From Cyclobacteriaceae bacterium (GTDB lineage: Bacteria; Bacteroidota; Bacteroidia; Cytophagales; Cyclobacteriaceae), in NCBI GenBank assembly GCA_029858965.1, contig JAOUDZ010000003.1, forward strand, positions 52,429 through 116,428: a stretch of 64,000 nt of DNA, read 5' to 3'. Below the pieces are notes generated by a model, which saw only the letters and a list, made by a program, of their open reading frames with translations, was not told where the DNA came from and searched no databases. Of the stretch, positions 1 to 8,444 are shown piece by piece. How positions within the stretch are numbered: position 1 is the first letter of the stretch; the number at the start of each line of letters is the position of its first letter. The position numbers and the translations under genes were made by a program.

Positions 1-1018
1 CATTTTCAGCATGCTTCGTACGCAATGCCACTTTTACGCCTGCCTTTTTCAAAAGACCGGGGTTAGAATAGGCTCGGTCATAACGATCGTATTCCCGGTC
101 AGGGAGTGACAGCACCGGACCAACGATAACAGGAATACCCGCCTTTTTAATTTCTGCCGCAACACGCCAACCTTCTGACACGCCAGTCAAAATTACCTTC
201 TTCACTTTCCTGGCGCTGATCCACTGCAATGCGGCTTGAATGTCCTTGGCAGCATTCGCCTCGACCATGACGCTCCTTTCGCCCCGTAATACAGCCATCA
301 TCGCCTGCATTTCTGGATAATACTTCACCCCTTTTGATTTCGTTGCCGAATCGAGTAGATGATATTGCACAGCCATATCCCATACCTCGTTAAGCCTCGC
401 TATGGCTTTATCATATGCCTTTTTGACGTCTTCTTCACTCCTGCGGTCTGCTAATCCTTCGCGTCCGGCTTTTGGAAAATTCAATACCAAGCCTTCAAAA
501 CCACCAAACATTTGATCTGGCGTATAGCCATATAAATTAATAAGCGCCGCAGTGCCCGGTATGAGATCTCCTTCCGGTGCAGCAAGTACGGTAGTGACAC
601 CATTAATACGCGTTACGGGTATCAACACGGAATTAGGATTTATGGCAGTAAGGGCTTTCATCTGGGGAATGATATCACCTATTTCATTGAAATCAGTAGT
701 TCTGGAATCAGAACGAACTTCGGTTAAACCAAGACGTGTTCCGCTATCGATCATACCTGGAAAGATCCATTGACCGGTGCAGTCGATCTCTTCAGCTTCG
801 GCGGGAATGGAAAGATTCGTACCCACGGCGGTGATTTTACCATTGACAATAACAACGGAGCCATTTTGAATTACGCCTCTAGTCACGGTCTGAACTGTGC
901 CATTTTTGAGCACAAAAGTTCCGTACTTGCCTTTCGGGTTTTGCGCTTCCAACGCGAACACAAAAGCGCAAAGGAGGACAGTGATGATGATGATCGTGGA
1001 TTGTATTCTCTTTGCCAT
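1..1018 (-). CDS. Exported amidohydrolase-like protein, partial (3' end beyond window)
   Basis: Open frame of 339 codons from ATG at 1018 that runs off the left edge, so roughly the last 90-100 residues are missing. Residues 1-26 form a signal peptide (basic start, Ile/Leu/Val-rich core, ending ALEAQ). The N-terminal beta-sandwich of the amidohydrolase superfamily follows (residues ~34-80, with NGSVVIVNGKITAVG). Where active members have the metal motif HxH, this protein reads DSGTR (91-95), so both histidines are gone. It lies 11 bp after the stop of the intact amidohydrolase at 1030-2403 and is probably its operon partner. I infer a non-catalytic or altered member, perhaps a partner or regulatory subunit of the neighbouring enzyme. 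Family assignment is good; function is unknown. Confidence 0.85.
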   Translation of the reverse strand, partial: MAKRIQSTIIIITVLLCAFVFALEAQNPKGKYGTFVLKNGTVQTVTRGVIQNGSVVIVNGKITAVGTNLSIPAEAEEIDCTGQWIFPGMIDSGTRLGLTEVRSDSRTTDFNEIGDIIPQMKALTAINPNSVLIPVTRINGVTTVLAAPEGDLIPGTAALINLYGYTPDQMFGGFEGLVLNFPKAGREGLADRRSEEDVKKAYDKAIARLNEVWDMAVQYHLLDSATKSKGVKYYPEMQAMMAVLRGERSVMVEANAAKDIQAALQWISARKVKKVILTGVSEGWRVAAEIKKAGIPVIVGPVLSLPDREYDRYDRAYSNPGLLKKAGVKVALRTKHAEN

Positions 1019-1029
1019 GAATATCTCCC

Positions 1030-2403
1030 TCAATTTGTTTCAAAAAAGTCCGCAAAACTCTGCAATGCATCTTTCATACAATTGTCAACGTTATCATAGC
1101 CTGATTCCTTAAAGGACACGTCTAATTCCTGGTTTGGGTCGACGTAAATTCGTACATCGTCAGGATCCTTGTCCCGATCAAATCGAATTATGCCGTCAAC
1201 AATGGTGATCATCGGTATGGCGTACGATGAAAGCGGATGCCCGTTAAAGATGGCGATATCCGCTTCTTTGCCAACCTCTATGGAACCTACCCTGCTTTCG
1301 ATTCCCAGCTGCTTTGCCGGATTTAAGGTGATTAATGCGAGGGCCTCGTCATCGGACAACGCTCCATACTTTTCTGCTTTTGCTGCCTCATGGTACAAAT
1401 GTCGCATCAATTCAGGATCATCAGAATTGATGGAAGTGGTTACACCATTTTTCGTCAGGATAGCAGCATTATATGCAGTAGAGTAATATACTTCGAACTT
1501 GTAAGCCCATCGGTCTGCAAAGACTGAAGCCATGGCACCGAAGTTGGCAAGTTCCGGTGCGACTTTGAAACCTTCATTAACATGTTGAAAAACTAATTTC
1601 TTGATGCCAAAGTCCTGGCAAACTTTTAGCAACATATAAATTTCATCCGCACGGTAGCTATGACAATGAATAATGATATTTCCATTTAGTATATCTCCCA
1701 GGGTCTCAAGCCGCGCGCTGTACTCAGGGGCTTTGCCGCGAAAACCTTTTTGGTTTTTCAATTTATTGTATACCCCCCATTCCTCATTGTACTCTTTTCC
1801 TTTCGACAACGCTTCCCGGATTACGAACTCTACGCCCATGCGTGTCCGGGGGACAATACTGTTCCAGCTGCCATGTATTCGAGTTGGATTTTCCCCAAGA
1901 GCAAATTTTATTGTCCGAGGCGCTCCAGCCATCCTCAAGGCTTCAGGATCCTTCACACCATACCGAAGTTTAATGGTTTCACATTGCCCACCAATAGCAT
2001 TCGCAGACCCATGCATCGCATGAATTGTGGTTACACCCCCTCCCAATGCACGATACAGACCGATCTGAAAAGGATTTAACGCATCGCCGGTAAATACCTC
2101 AGCAGTCACCGGGTTGGTTGCCTCATTCAGCGCATCGATACCGATGTGGGAATGTGCATCAATTATCCCGGGCATCACATACATACCATCGGCCTCAATT
2201 ACTTTAATTCCGGCTTGTATTGTAAGGTTCTTTCCAATTTGAGTTATTTTACCATCCTTCACCAGGATGTCTGTGCCCTCCAGAGTTCCGTTGGTAACAG
2301 TTAATACTGTACCGCCTCTTATTAAGATGTTGCCCCGTTCTACCTGGCCCAATGCCAGGTGTGAAAGAAGAAGCAAAAGTAAACCACCAATAATCCGCTT
2401 CAT
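1030..2403 (-). CDS. Exported metal-dependent amidohydrolase
   Basis: 457 residues with a signal peptide (1-~20, ending LALGQ), so periplasmic or envelope-located. The fold is that of the imidazolonepropionase/prolidase-like amidohydrolases. The metal and catalytic set looks complete: HSH at 84-86 (GIIDAHSHIG), HCH at 246-248, His274 (FQHVNEG) and the catalytic Asp in NSDDPE (~328). The C-terminal sandwich returns with VGKEADIAIFNG. Substrate cannot be told from sequence; relatives hydrolyse cyclic amides or Xaa-Pro type bonds. It is the middle gene of three paralogues transcribed together (3897 to 1), and the only one with an intact metal site. Start is the ATG directly before the signal peptide. 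Confidence 0.9.
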   Translation of the reverse strand: MKRIIGGLLLLLLSHLALGQVERGNILIRGGTVLTVTNGTLEGTDILVKDGKITQIGKNLTIQAGIKVIEADGMYVMPGIIDAHSHIGIDALNEATNPVTAEVFTGDALNPFQIGLYRALGGGVTTIHAMHGSANAIGGQCETIKLRYGVKDPEALRMAGAPRTIKFALGENPTRIHGSWNSIVPRTRMGVEFVIREALSKGKEYNEEWGVYNKLKNQKGFRGKAPEYSARLETLGDILNGNIIIHCHSYRADEIYMLLKVCQDFGIKKLVFQHVNEGFKVAPELANFGAMASVFADRWAYKFEVYYSTAYNAAILTKNGVTTSINSDDPELMRHLYHEAAKAEKYGALSDDEALALITLNPAKQLGIESRVGSIEVGKEADIAIFNGHPLSSYAIPMITIVDGIIRFDRDKDPDDVRIYVDPNQELDVSFKESGYDNVDNCMKDALQSFADFFETN

Positions 2404-2505
2404 TTTTTATTGCTCTTTCAAGTCTTTTGATTTGCTGGTCTTCATTCAGAATTGCAGACACGCATTATATTATCATAAATAGCGTCCTTTCTCATTTCCA
2501 TGAGT

Positions 2506-3897
2506 CTATTCGGATTTCCTCACCTCCCTGGTCCCATCATCCTGCCTGTGTTCAATTTCATACAGCACACCTTCAACAAACACGTAACGGACCTTAGCAT
2601 CCTTATTAAAGTAAGCCTTATCGCTGATCACCAGGTTTGCAATCTTACCATCATCGACAGTACCTAAGCGATCTGACAAACCCAGTATTTTCGCAGGGAC
2701 AACCGTCAGTGCGGCAAGAGCCTGATCATCAGTAAGTCCTGCTTTGATCATTCTACGAATATTGGAAACAATATCAGCCGGTTTCGCGCTTAGCGTGGAG
2801 AATCCAAATGGAATACCCGCCGACTGAAAAGAATATGCCTGCCCCTCATAGAGCGCAATAAAATCACTCCGGCGCTTTTGCAGTGCTGTTTTTTCTATAT
2901 CCTCAGCTGTTTTGTTGTTTTCTTCTTTCTGCTTTTCACTGCCTGTTTCTAATTTTCTTTCTTCTGGCAAGTCAAGACTTAAGAACACTTTTGCACCGGA
3001 AGACTTGATTTTTGTGATGACGTCCCATCCTTCCTTCACTTCGCCAAGAATCAACGGGAATCCCAATTCAGACTGTAATGCCAGTACTCGATGCAAATCC
3101 AATACTTTTTCTGCCTTGAATAAAACTGGCATTCGTTTATCTATCACAGGATAAAATGCTGCCAGAATCCTATCCTCCGCCGGCCGCACCAAACCGGACC
3201 GATTGGATGCGTATATGGATTCATATGATTTTGCCAAGCTTGCCTGCTTATAGAGTTCCCTCCACTTGGCCATTACACCGATTACGGTGCTAGGGTAAAC
3301 ACGATCTGCTATTGCCAACTCCGAATACAGGGCATACTGTGGTAACATTACCATGCCGTCTGCCGATTTTCCGCCTGTGGAAATAATGGCACTGCTGCCC
3401 GGTAACATCCCTCCATAAGGCACAACGTGGGCCGTGGTGAATCCCAGGGCACGGAACGATTCAATAGACTTCTCCCCAATATTCAGGAAATCTCGAACAT
3501 CATTTTGCGGCATAATCCCCGCCCGATCGGCTGGTGGATTACCAGGGTCTTTTATTCTTTCTTTGGATGGCGAATCCTTCGCTTTCATTACACCTGCATG
3601 GGATAGGCCATCGATAAAACCAGCGTACAGAAACATGCTGTCAGCCTTTACCTCAATTGCATCTTGTGGGATCTTTAGATCATTACCAACAGCCACAATC
3701 AAACCATTCTTGATTACAACAGTTCCTCTGTCTACTCTCCGCCCAGGGGCTTGAACGATGTTGACATGCGTAATTGCATAGGTCCCGGAAACCGGATTTA
3801 GCGTTCTTTCGATTTGGGCCGGAAGGGAACCCGGAAAAATCCCCAGCAGCACAAACACAACGGTTTTAAGCACGTAGTTTATGCAAGCATTTTTCAT
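2506..3897 (-). CDS. Exported amidohydrolase-like protein with degenerate metal site
   Basis: 463 residues: signal peptide 1-~27 (ending SLPAQ), an amidohydrolase-type beta-sandwich, and a barrel. The usual DxHxH is DGLSH (96-100), so the first metal histidine is Leu. The later catalytic Asp region reads GFSTLSAKP instead of NSDDP, so the Asp is also missing. A charged, Lys/Glu/Gln-rich insert (residues ~320-345) interrupts the barrel. The C-terminal half keeps the family signature LTVVPAKILGLSDRLGTVDDGKIANLVI. First gene of the three-gene set, 102 bp before the intact enzyme. A hairpin (3907-3936) lies just upstream of its ATG. Probably a pseudoenzyme; family call firm, role unknown. Confidence 0.85.
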   Translation of the reverse strand: MKNACINYVLKTVVFVLLGIFPGSLPAQIERTLNPVSGTYAITHVNIVQAPGRRVDRGTVVIKNGLIVAVGNDLKIPQDAIEVKADSMFLYAGFIDGLSHAGVMKAKDSPSKERIKDPGNPPADRAGIMPQNDVRDFLNIGEKSIESFRALGFTTAHVVPYGGMLPGSSAIISTGGKSADGMVMLPQYALYSELAIADRVYPSTVIGVMAKWRELYKQASLAKSYESIYASNRSGLVRPAEDRILAAFYPVIDKRMPVLFKAEKVLDLHRVLALQSELGFPLILGEVKEGWDVITKIKSSGAKVFLSLDLPEERKLETGSEKQKEENNKTAEDIEKTALQKRRSDFIALYEGQAYSFQSAGIPFGFSTLSAKPADIVSNIRRMIKAGLTDDQALAALTVVPAKILGLSDRLGTVDDGKIANLVISDKAYFNKDAKVRYVFVEGVLYEIEHRQDDGTREVRKSE

Positions 3898-3906
3898 TCG
3901 GAGTTT

Positions 3907-3936
3907 GTTTATCTAATCGAACTTCTCAAGATAAAC
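3907..3936 (-). promoter_or_regulatory. Hairpin in the leader of the amidohydrolase operon
   Basis: Perfect 8-bp inverted repeat GTTTATCT / AGATAAAC with a 14-nt spacer, ending 9 nt before the ATG at 3897. In the mRNA it would fold directly ahead of the start codon and could limit initiation. No promoter box was recognised nearby. Seen directly; the role is inferred. Confidence 0.35.
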
Positions 3937-4085
3937 AGGTTTCATCAGACTTCAGGACCGAATACACAAGAGGCTTTAATAAATTATTTTAGGAAGGGAA
4001 ACCTTCTAAGAGGCGATTCTGTGCAATTGCAGGCTTGCATCGGGAGTACGCTTTGGTTTGTGCTGTGATCACCAATACGGGGAGC

Positions 4086-4433
4086 TTAACCAACGCGTTT
4101 CGCCTTGTAACCCTCACGTAGTAGCAGCTGCACAATCTTATCCCGGTGATCACCCTGAATGATAACTTCACCTGATTTCACAGAACCACCGACCCCACAT
4201 TTAGATTTCAGCAGCTTGCCCAGTTGCTCTAAATCACTCGTAGTACCGACAAAACCTGTCACAAGCGTTACCTGTTTGCCGGCGCGCATGCTCTTATCCA
4301 GCAATACTTTAAGATTTTGTTGATTTGGTGATACGGTTTTAGATTCATCATCTCGCCTGTAGGCGAATTCAAAATCAGGTTCTGTGGAGTATACAACTCC
4401 ATCTCGTTTTTTCCAGTCGTTATTTTTCGCCAT
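4086..4433 (-). CDS. SUI1/YciH-family translation factor
   Basis: 115 residues. The C-terminal half (~50-115) is the eIF1/SUI1 fold, recognised by VTLVTGFVG, LEQLGKLLKSKCGVGGSVK and EVIIQGDHRDKI; the last glycine-rich strand and basic tail bind RNA in relatives. The N-terminal ~45 residues are polar and likely disordered, as in bacterial YciH. YciH homologues influence start-site selection on ribosomes in other bacteria, but the role here is inferred. The gene begins 4 bp after the stop of the J-domain gene at 4438-5229, so the two are probably co-transcribed. The length is normal for bacterial YciH. Confidence 0.9.
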   Translation of the reverse strand: MAKNNDWKKRDGVVYSTEPDFEFAYRRDDESKTVSPNQQNLKVLLDKSMRAGKQVTLVTGFVGTTSDLEQLGKLLKSKCGVGGSVKSGEVIIQGDHRDKIVQLLLREGYKAKRVG

Positions 4434-4437
4434 TGCC

Positions 4438-5229
4438 TTACAAAACTAATATTAATACGCCTGTAAATAATAGGATTACAAAACTTACAACTCCAAAATT
4501 AAAACCATATTCACTATTCTTTCGGAAGACTATACCCAAAGAAGAAACAATCAATAACGTAGCCGGAGCGAAAATGAAATTGCCATAAATCGATTTTCTT
4601 ATGCGTACCTCTTGTTCCGGAACACTGGCGCTTATAGGCATATCCAGAAAAAAGGACGAATGAATAATTACAGATTGGCCCGGCTGAAAGTATTCTTTTA
4701 CCTCATATGGCATATCGATCTCATAACCTCCGTCCGTTTCGACAACCCACCAAACAGTTGACGAGTTTCTTGAATATGTCCTGCGTATCATTGCCTGCTC
4801 TATTTGTTCTGTGCTTATTTGATCGGGCCACACAAAATCTATTAGCAAAAAAACAGCTATCGAGAAACATAAATATATAGCCTTTTGGGCTAAAGGAAGA
4901 TACCTGGCCATAAGCTCACGGACATCTTCTCGCTCACTTTTGCGATATGCCTTTTTTTTGCGTGGCCGGTAAGCTGGATCGCGATGCCGCGGACCTTCCA
5001 TCTCCTGTGCTAACTCAATAAATGTATTCTGCAGCCGGTGATCATATCCATGCCTTTTGACAGGATCCCCTAAAACATCATATGCTTCATTGACTTGTTT
5101 AAAGATATTCTCCGCCCCCGGAGCGGGATTTTTGTCAGGATGATAAGTTACGGCAAGCCTTCGGTAAGCGCGTTTAATCTCTTCAGCAGTAGCTGAATGA
5201 TCTACACCCAAAATCCGGTAATAATCCAT
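4438..5229 (-). CDS. Membrane-anchored DnaJ-domain protein
   Basis: 263 residues. A complete J domain occupies residues 1-~68 with the HPD tripeptide (TYHPDKNP) needed to stimulate an Hsp70 ATPase. A basic linker ([13 protein letters not shown]) follows, then a hydrophobic helix (~115-130), a soluble stretch of ~70 residues, and two further hydrophobic segments at the C-terminus. It lacks the Gly/Phe region and zinc centre of classical DnaJ, so it is a type III J-protein expected to recruit DnaK to the membrane. Separated from the universal-stress gene upstream by 70 bp holding a terminator-like hairpin, and followed after 4 bp by the SUI1 gene. The client is unknown. Confidence 0.88.
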   Translation of the reverse strand: MDYYRILGVDHSATAEEIKRAYRRLAVTYHPDKNPAPGAENIFKQVNEAYDVLGDPVKRHGYDHRLQNTFIELAQEMEGPRHRDPAYRPRKKKAYRKSEREDVRELMARYLPLAQKAIYLCFSIAVFLLIDFVWPDQISTEQIEQAMIRRTYSRNSSTVWWVVETDGGYEIDMPYEVKEYFQPGQSVIIHSSFFLDMPISASVPEQEVRIRKSIYGNFIFAPATLLIVSSLGIVFRKNSEYGFNFGVVSFVILLFTGVLILVL

Positions 5230-5246
5230 TTAGGAAAAATAAAATG

Positions 5247-5277
5247 AAAAGCCCAGCATTATGCATACCAGGCTTTT
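5247..5277 (-). terminator. Probable terminator of the universal stress protein gene
   Basis: Seven-bp inverted repeat AAAAGCC / GGCTTTT with a 17-nt loop, beginning ~20 bp after the stop codon at 5300. A-rich and T-rich flanks occur on both sides. The loop is long, so this is a moderate call. Confidence 0.45.
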
Positions 5278-5299
5278 AAGACTTGCGTTTTACGGAACC

Positions 5300-6157
5300 T
5301 TATTTCTTATGCTTAGTTACATACGTCAAAACCGGTCGCCGGGAATGGCTTACTACATCTTCCGCTATACTACCAGCAAGGACATGCGCAAAACCAGTAC
5401 GTCCATGTGTTGACATTGCAATAAGATCTGCATTAATACTATCAGCAAAGTAAATGATCCCCTCTTCCTCGCTGATATCATTAAATACGTTAATAGTAAA
5501 ATTCTTTAACTGGAGTTTCTTTGCAAAGTCCTGCATATACTTTTTTACAACCACATCCCGCTGAAAATTACCCGGCGTGTTTATACGCACGAGATGTATA
5601 GTCGAATCATAAGTCTTTTGCGTAGTCCTTACGATCCTGGAAAACACTTCTTCCTGCTTGTCCATAGAGGTTGCATACACTATATCCTTGAAGTCTGTAC
5701 TGGCAGGTTTGCTGTGCAAAGTCAAGACAGGGCAATGCGCAGTACGCACAACCTTTTCGGTATTGGAGCCAATGATCATCTGGCTGAGGTCTGATCGTCC
5801 GGCTGTTCCCATCACAACCAAATCCACCTTCTTTTCTGTGATTATTGCATTCATTCCATGATATGGAGAACCAACGCGAAGCAAATCGTTCACCCTGACA
5901 CCTTCCAATATGGGATTTTCCAATAGCTTGGCCATTTGCTTCTTCGCTTTTTCAATAAGCTTCAAGGTAAAAAGTTTTTCCTCCCAGCCACTATCCGCCG
6001 TCACCTGACCTTCTACGTTCAAGGAATTGCCCACGGCTTCTTCAATAACATGGAGTAGCGTAAGTTCAGCACCTGCCTTTTTTGCGATACCAGCAGCTAC
6101 TTCGGTGGCAATCATTGCGGGCTTGGAAAAATCCGTAGGAACAAGTATTTTTTTCAT
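5300..6157 (-). CDS. Universal stress protein, two UspA domains
   Basis: 285 residues made of two tandem UspA domains (~1-145 and ~155-285). The first starts MKKILVPTDFSKPA and carries the ATP-binding signature G-x2-G-x9-G-S (GTAGRSDLSQMIIGSN). The second has the related STHGRTGFAHVLAGS, with Ser replacing the first Gly. Cytosolic; UspA proteins bind ATP and help cells survive starvation, oxidants or arrest, but the precise output here is unknown. Single gene with a 450-bp divergent upstream region holding a 17-bp palindrome (6220-6236), a likely operator. A terminator-like hairpin follows the stop. Confidence 0.92.
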   Translation of the reverse strand: MKKILVPTDFSKPAMIATEVAAGIAKKAGAELTLLHVIEEAVGNSLNVEGQVTADSGWEEKLFTLKLIEKAKKQMAKLLENPILEGVRVNDLLRVGSPYHGMNAIITEKKVDLVVMGTAGRSDLSQMIIGSNTEKVVRTAHCPVLTLHSKPASTDFKDIVYATSMDKQEEVFSRIVRTTQKTYDSTIHLVRINTPGNFQRDVVVKKYMQDFAKKLQLKNFTINVFNDISEEEGIIYFADSINADLIAMSTHGRTGFAHVLAGSIAEDVVSHSRRPVLTYVTKHKK

Positions 6158-6607
6158 AATAAAGAGATTGATTTAATAGATGATCACTGTTAGGCGCTCG
6201 AATAATATTGACTTTTCAATGTTCTAAATTAGAACAAATCTCCAACATTCAAATACTCTTCTGTTCGTTTTCAGGGCAATTAAATTGACCTTCTTAGCAC
6301 AAAAGATGTCATTGGTCTTTATATACCGATTGGTGAACGTTCTGCGTACGCGCAGCCGAAAGCCATGCATGTTGCCTAAATTATGAACTATTCAAACACT
6401 CCCTTCTTTCGCAAGGTGGGCATCCTTTCAGGGATAAATATTATGATGAAGTAGAATCGGGGAATTGGCAGCGTCCAGTTGCCCTGACCCATAAGAATTG
6501 CACGTATTCCGCTGAAATATCCTTCCAGCGGACATTTTAAGGAAGGCACATTCATTAAATACGTGATAAATTATCCAAAAGACAACCTGTTGCATGGCTT
6601 CCAGCCC
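6158..6607. other. Divergent intergenic region upstream of usp and the CDF exporter
   Basis: About 450 bp without a credible gene. It holds the 17-bp palindrome at 6220-6236, a 7-bp hairpin TCCGCTG / CAGCGGA at 6508-6532, and ends at the promoter box 6608-6615 of the exporter gene. The rest shows no recognised element. Confidence 0.5.
6220..6236 (-). promoter_or_regulatory. Palindromic operator candidate upstream of usp
   Basis: TGTTCTAA-A-TTAGAACA, a perfect 8-bp inverted repeat with a single central base, lies 63 bp upstream of the usp start. On the usp strand it contains TAATTTAG, one base off the Bacteroidota -7 box TAnnTTTG, so a bound dimer would cover a possible promoter. The symmetry suits a homodimeric helix-turn-helix regulator; which one is unknown. 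Confidence 0.45.
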
Positions 6608-6615
6608 TACTTTTG
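6608..6615 (+). promoter_or_regulatory. -7 promoter box TACTTTTG abutting the CDF start
   Basis: Exact match to TAnnTTTG, the Bacteroidota primary-sigma -7 element, ending 3 nt before ATG 6619. A TTG lies at 6590-6592 (15-bp spacing, shorter than usual). Transcription would start at or within a few bases of the ATG, giving a leaderless or nearly leaderless mRNA. It also argues against the in-frame TTG at 6613 as the start. Confidence 0.5.
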
Positions 6616-6618
6616 TAC

Positions 6619-7530
6619 ATGGTTCATGCCCACGATCATAGTCACCACCATCACACAGTCGATTTTAAGCATATTAATCGGTTGTTCATTATTGGTATAG
6701 TCTTGAACTTTGTGTTTGTACTTGTTGAATTTGGTGCAGGATTTCTTTCAAATTCACTTGCATTGCTTTCAGATGCAGGCCATAACCTGAGCGATGTAGC
6801 GATTTTAGCGCTGGCGTTGGGTGCCCTTAAACTGTTAACCTTCAAGGCCAATGAAAAATATACCTATGGGTATCGTAAGGCATCAATCTTAATTTCCCTG
6901 CTGAACGCCATAATCCTGTTGATTGCAGTGGGCGGTATTGGATACGAGTCCATATACCGCTTCATATCACCTCAGCCTGTAAGAAGCGACGTAATCATTT
7001 GGGTTGCCTCTATAGGCATAGTAATTAATTCCCTTTCGGCACTGCTGTTCTTTCGCAACAAAGAGGAAGATCTAAACATAAAAGGTGCCTACCTGCACCT
7101 CCTTGTCGATGCATTGGTCTCCGTTGGTGTAGTGGTGTCTGGTGTAATCATTTCCTATACGCAATGGAATTGGATTGACCCATTGATCAGTTTCATCATA
7201 ATGGTCATTATAGTGATGAGTATGTGGAATCTATTGCGCGACAGCCTGTCGCTATCCATGGATGCTGTGCCCAAAAACATTGAAATTGAAGCCGTACGCA
7301 AAGTCGCGTTGGAATTCCCTGAAATAAAGGAAATTCACCACATCCACATATGGGCTATAAGTACAGCAGAGAATGCGTTAACAGCTCATCTTGTGTTAAA
7401 GGAACCGATTTCTTATGACGCAGTTGCAACATTAAGAAATACCTTCAAGCAACAACTCAGACTTCTAGGAATTCAACACGCCACCATAGAAACAGAAATC
7501 GCAATGTGTAGCGACGATCATTGTGACTAA
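6619..7530 (+). CDS. Cation diffusion facilitator (zinc/cadmium/cobalt exporter, CzcD type)
   Basis: 303 residues from ATG 6619. The His-rich N-terminus (HAHDHSHHHH) probably gathers metal. About six membrane helices follow. The metal site typical of Zn-type CDF proteins is seen as DAGHNLSD in helix 2 and HLLVDALVSVGV in helix 5, pairing Asp/His with His/Asp. The cytoplasmic C-terminal domain (~205-303) carries EIHHIHIW and a second metal-binding tail ending CSDDHCD. Exports divalent metal in exchange for protons, protecting the cytoplasm. Monocistronic; the -7 box 6608-6615 sits directly ahead of the start. Substrate metal is inferred from the HD-HD type pattern (zinc most likely). Confidence 0.92.
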   Translation: MVHAHDHSHHHHTVDFKHINRLFIIGIVLNFVFVLVEFGAGFLSNSLALLSDAGHNLSDVAILALALGALKLLTFKANEKYTYGYRKASILISLLNAIILLIAVGGIGYESIYRFISPQPVRSDVIIWVASIGIVINSLSALLFFRNKEEDLNIKGAYLHLLVDALVSVGVVVSGVIISYTQWNWIDPLISFIIMVIIVMSMWNLLRDSLSLSMDAVPKNIEIEAVRKVALEFPEIKEIHHIHIWAISTAENALTAHLVLKEPISYDAVATLRNTFKQQLRLLGIQHATIETEIAMCSDDHCD

Positions 7531-7545
7531 TCGGCTATGGTCTAA

Positions 7546-8086
7546 TCATTTAAGTTCCGCAAAAAGCGCTTCCATCACAACATCAATCGTTGCCGACAAC
7601 TGAGATGCCTTTATCCGGCGCCATACTTTCCACCGCTCCTTTCCAGACCATTTTCTTTGTCCTCCATGCTACCAAATGGACTGCCACCGTGCCTTCACGA
7701 TACCGGCCGTCCTTAATTTCCTCACTTTTCCAGGATTAATTGCGGGTACCTACATACCGCGGCGCGTCTTGAATATTCGTCTCACGTGTTTGAATTTGTT
7801 CCGCCACCACAATACCTATGTTGACAAGCAATGCCGGGTCGATTGTAGCTTGCTTCAATCCCTTCCCTTGCAATTGTCTGCTGACGGATGTTTTTGGAAA
7901 TTCAAGATTTTCCCTGGAGTTCCGACTTTTCACATCTCCACTAGCTTCCACATCGGAGGAATTAAAGGTTTTATAATTTCCAATTTTAAAATCATCTTCT
8001 TTTTCAACATTTATCACACGAAAACCACTACAGCCTGCCAAGTCCAGCACCGCTAATATGAAAACGATTGTGCTACATCCGCTCAT
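7546..8086 (-). pseudogene. DUF4136 lipoprotein, broken by a stop and a frameshift
   Basis: An ATG at 8086 opens a lipoprotein signal (lipobox LAGC, Cys19), then a DUF4136-type domain (FKIGNYKTFN, GLKQATIDPALLVNIGI). The frame stops at TAA 7736-7738. Reading through it, the same frame continues with clear DUF4136 C-terminal sequence (SWKSEEIKDGRYREGTVAVH, then LVAWRTKKMVWKGAVE). Near 7600-7620 the matching sequence moves to another frame and ends ASQLSATIDVVMEALFAELK before TGA at 7546-7548. So there is one nonsense change (a CAA-to-TAA type change would explain it) plus one indel. The gene is very probably dead, unless a sequencing error made both defects. An intact paralogue lies at 31291-31929. 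Confidence 0.8.
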
Positions 8087-8444
8087 GCTTTTGTGGTTTT
8101 AAGTGCAGAAAATAGTCAGACAAACTGACTCAATCGTATTCTTTCCTGTAACGTACATAGTAAGAGATCAATATTATTGGCCAGAGACAAATTCAATCAA
8201 ATAATAGAACTAATCAACGATTACTCATTCTTAAAAAACAGGTAAAACTGCGCTGGAATATTCCACCGTGGGCGATGTCAATGATAAATATCTCTTTCCG
8301 CTTAATCCTGACTCTCTAAACTGAAAACTTATGATGATCTTTATTACCTTTGCCCTGATTTTTCGGAGGTTAACCTTTCTGCCTGATATGCATGAGATCA
8401 GTTTGATACAAGCCTCTTTTCTTACAACCTTAATTCATTTAATT
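8087..8444. other. Intergenic region upstream of slyD-like gene
   Basis: About 358 bp with no convincing gene. An open frame extends upstream to 8331, but the promoter box at 8345-8352 lies inside it, so the extension is treated as leader. An AG-rich patch (CGGAGG, 8364-8369) has no suitably spaced start codon. Nothing else recognised. Confidence 0.5.
8345..8352 (+). promoter_or_regulatory. -7 promoter box TACCTTTG of slyD-like gene
   Basis: Exact TAnnTTTG, about 93 bp upstream of ATG 8445. No good -33 TTG partner at the usual distance. Its position downstream of 8331 argues that the coding start is the ATG at 8445. Confidence 0.45.

Noticed and set aside
3814..4068. 84-codon plus frame over the amidohydrolase start
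   Set aside because: Covers signal-peptide codons of the real minus-strand gene and has no signature.
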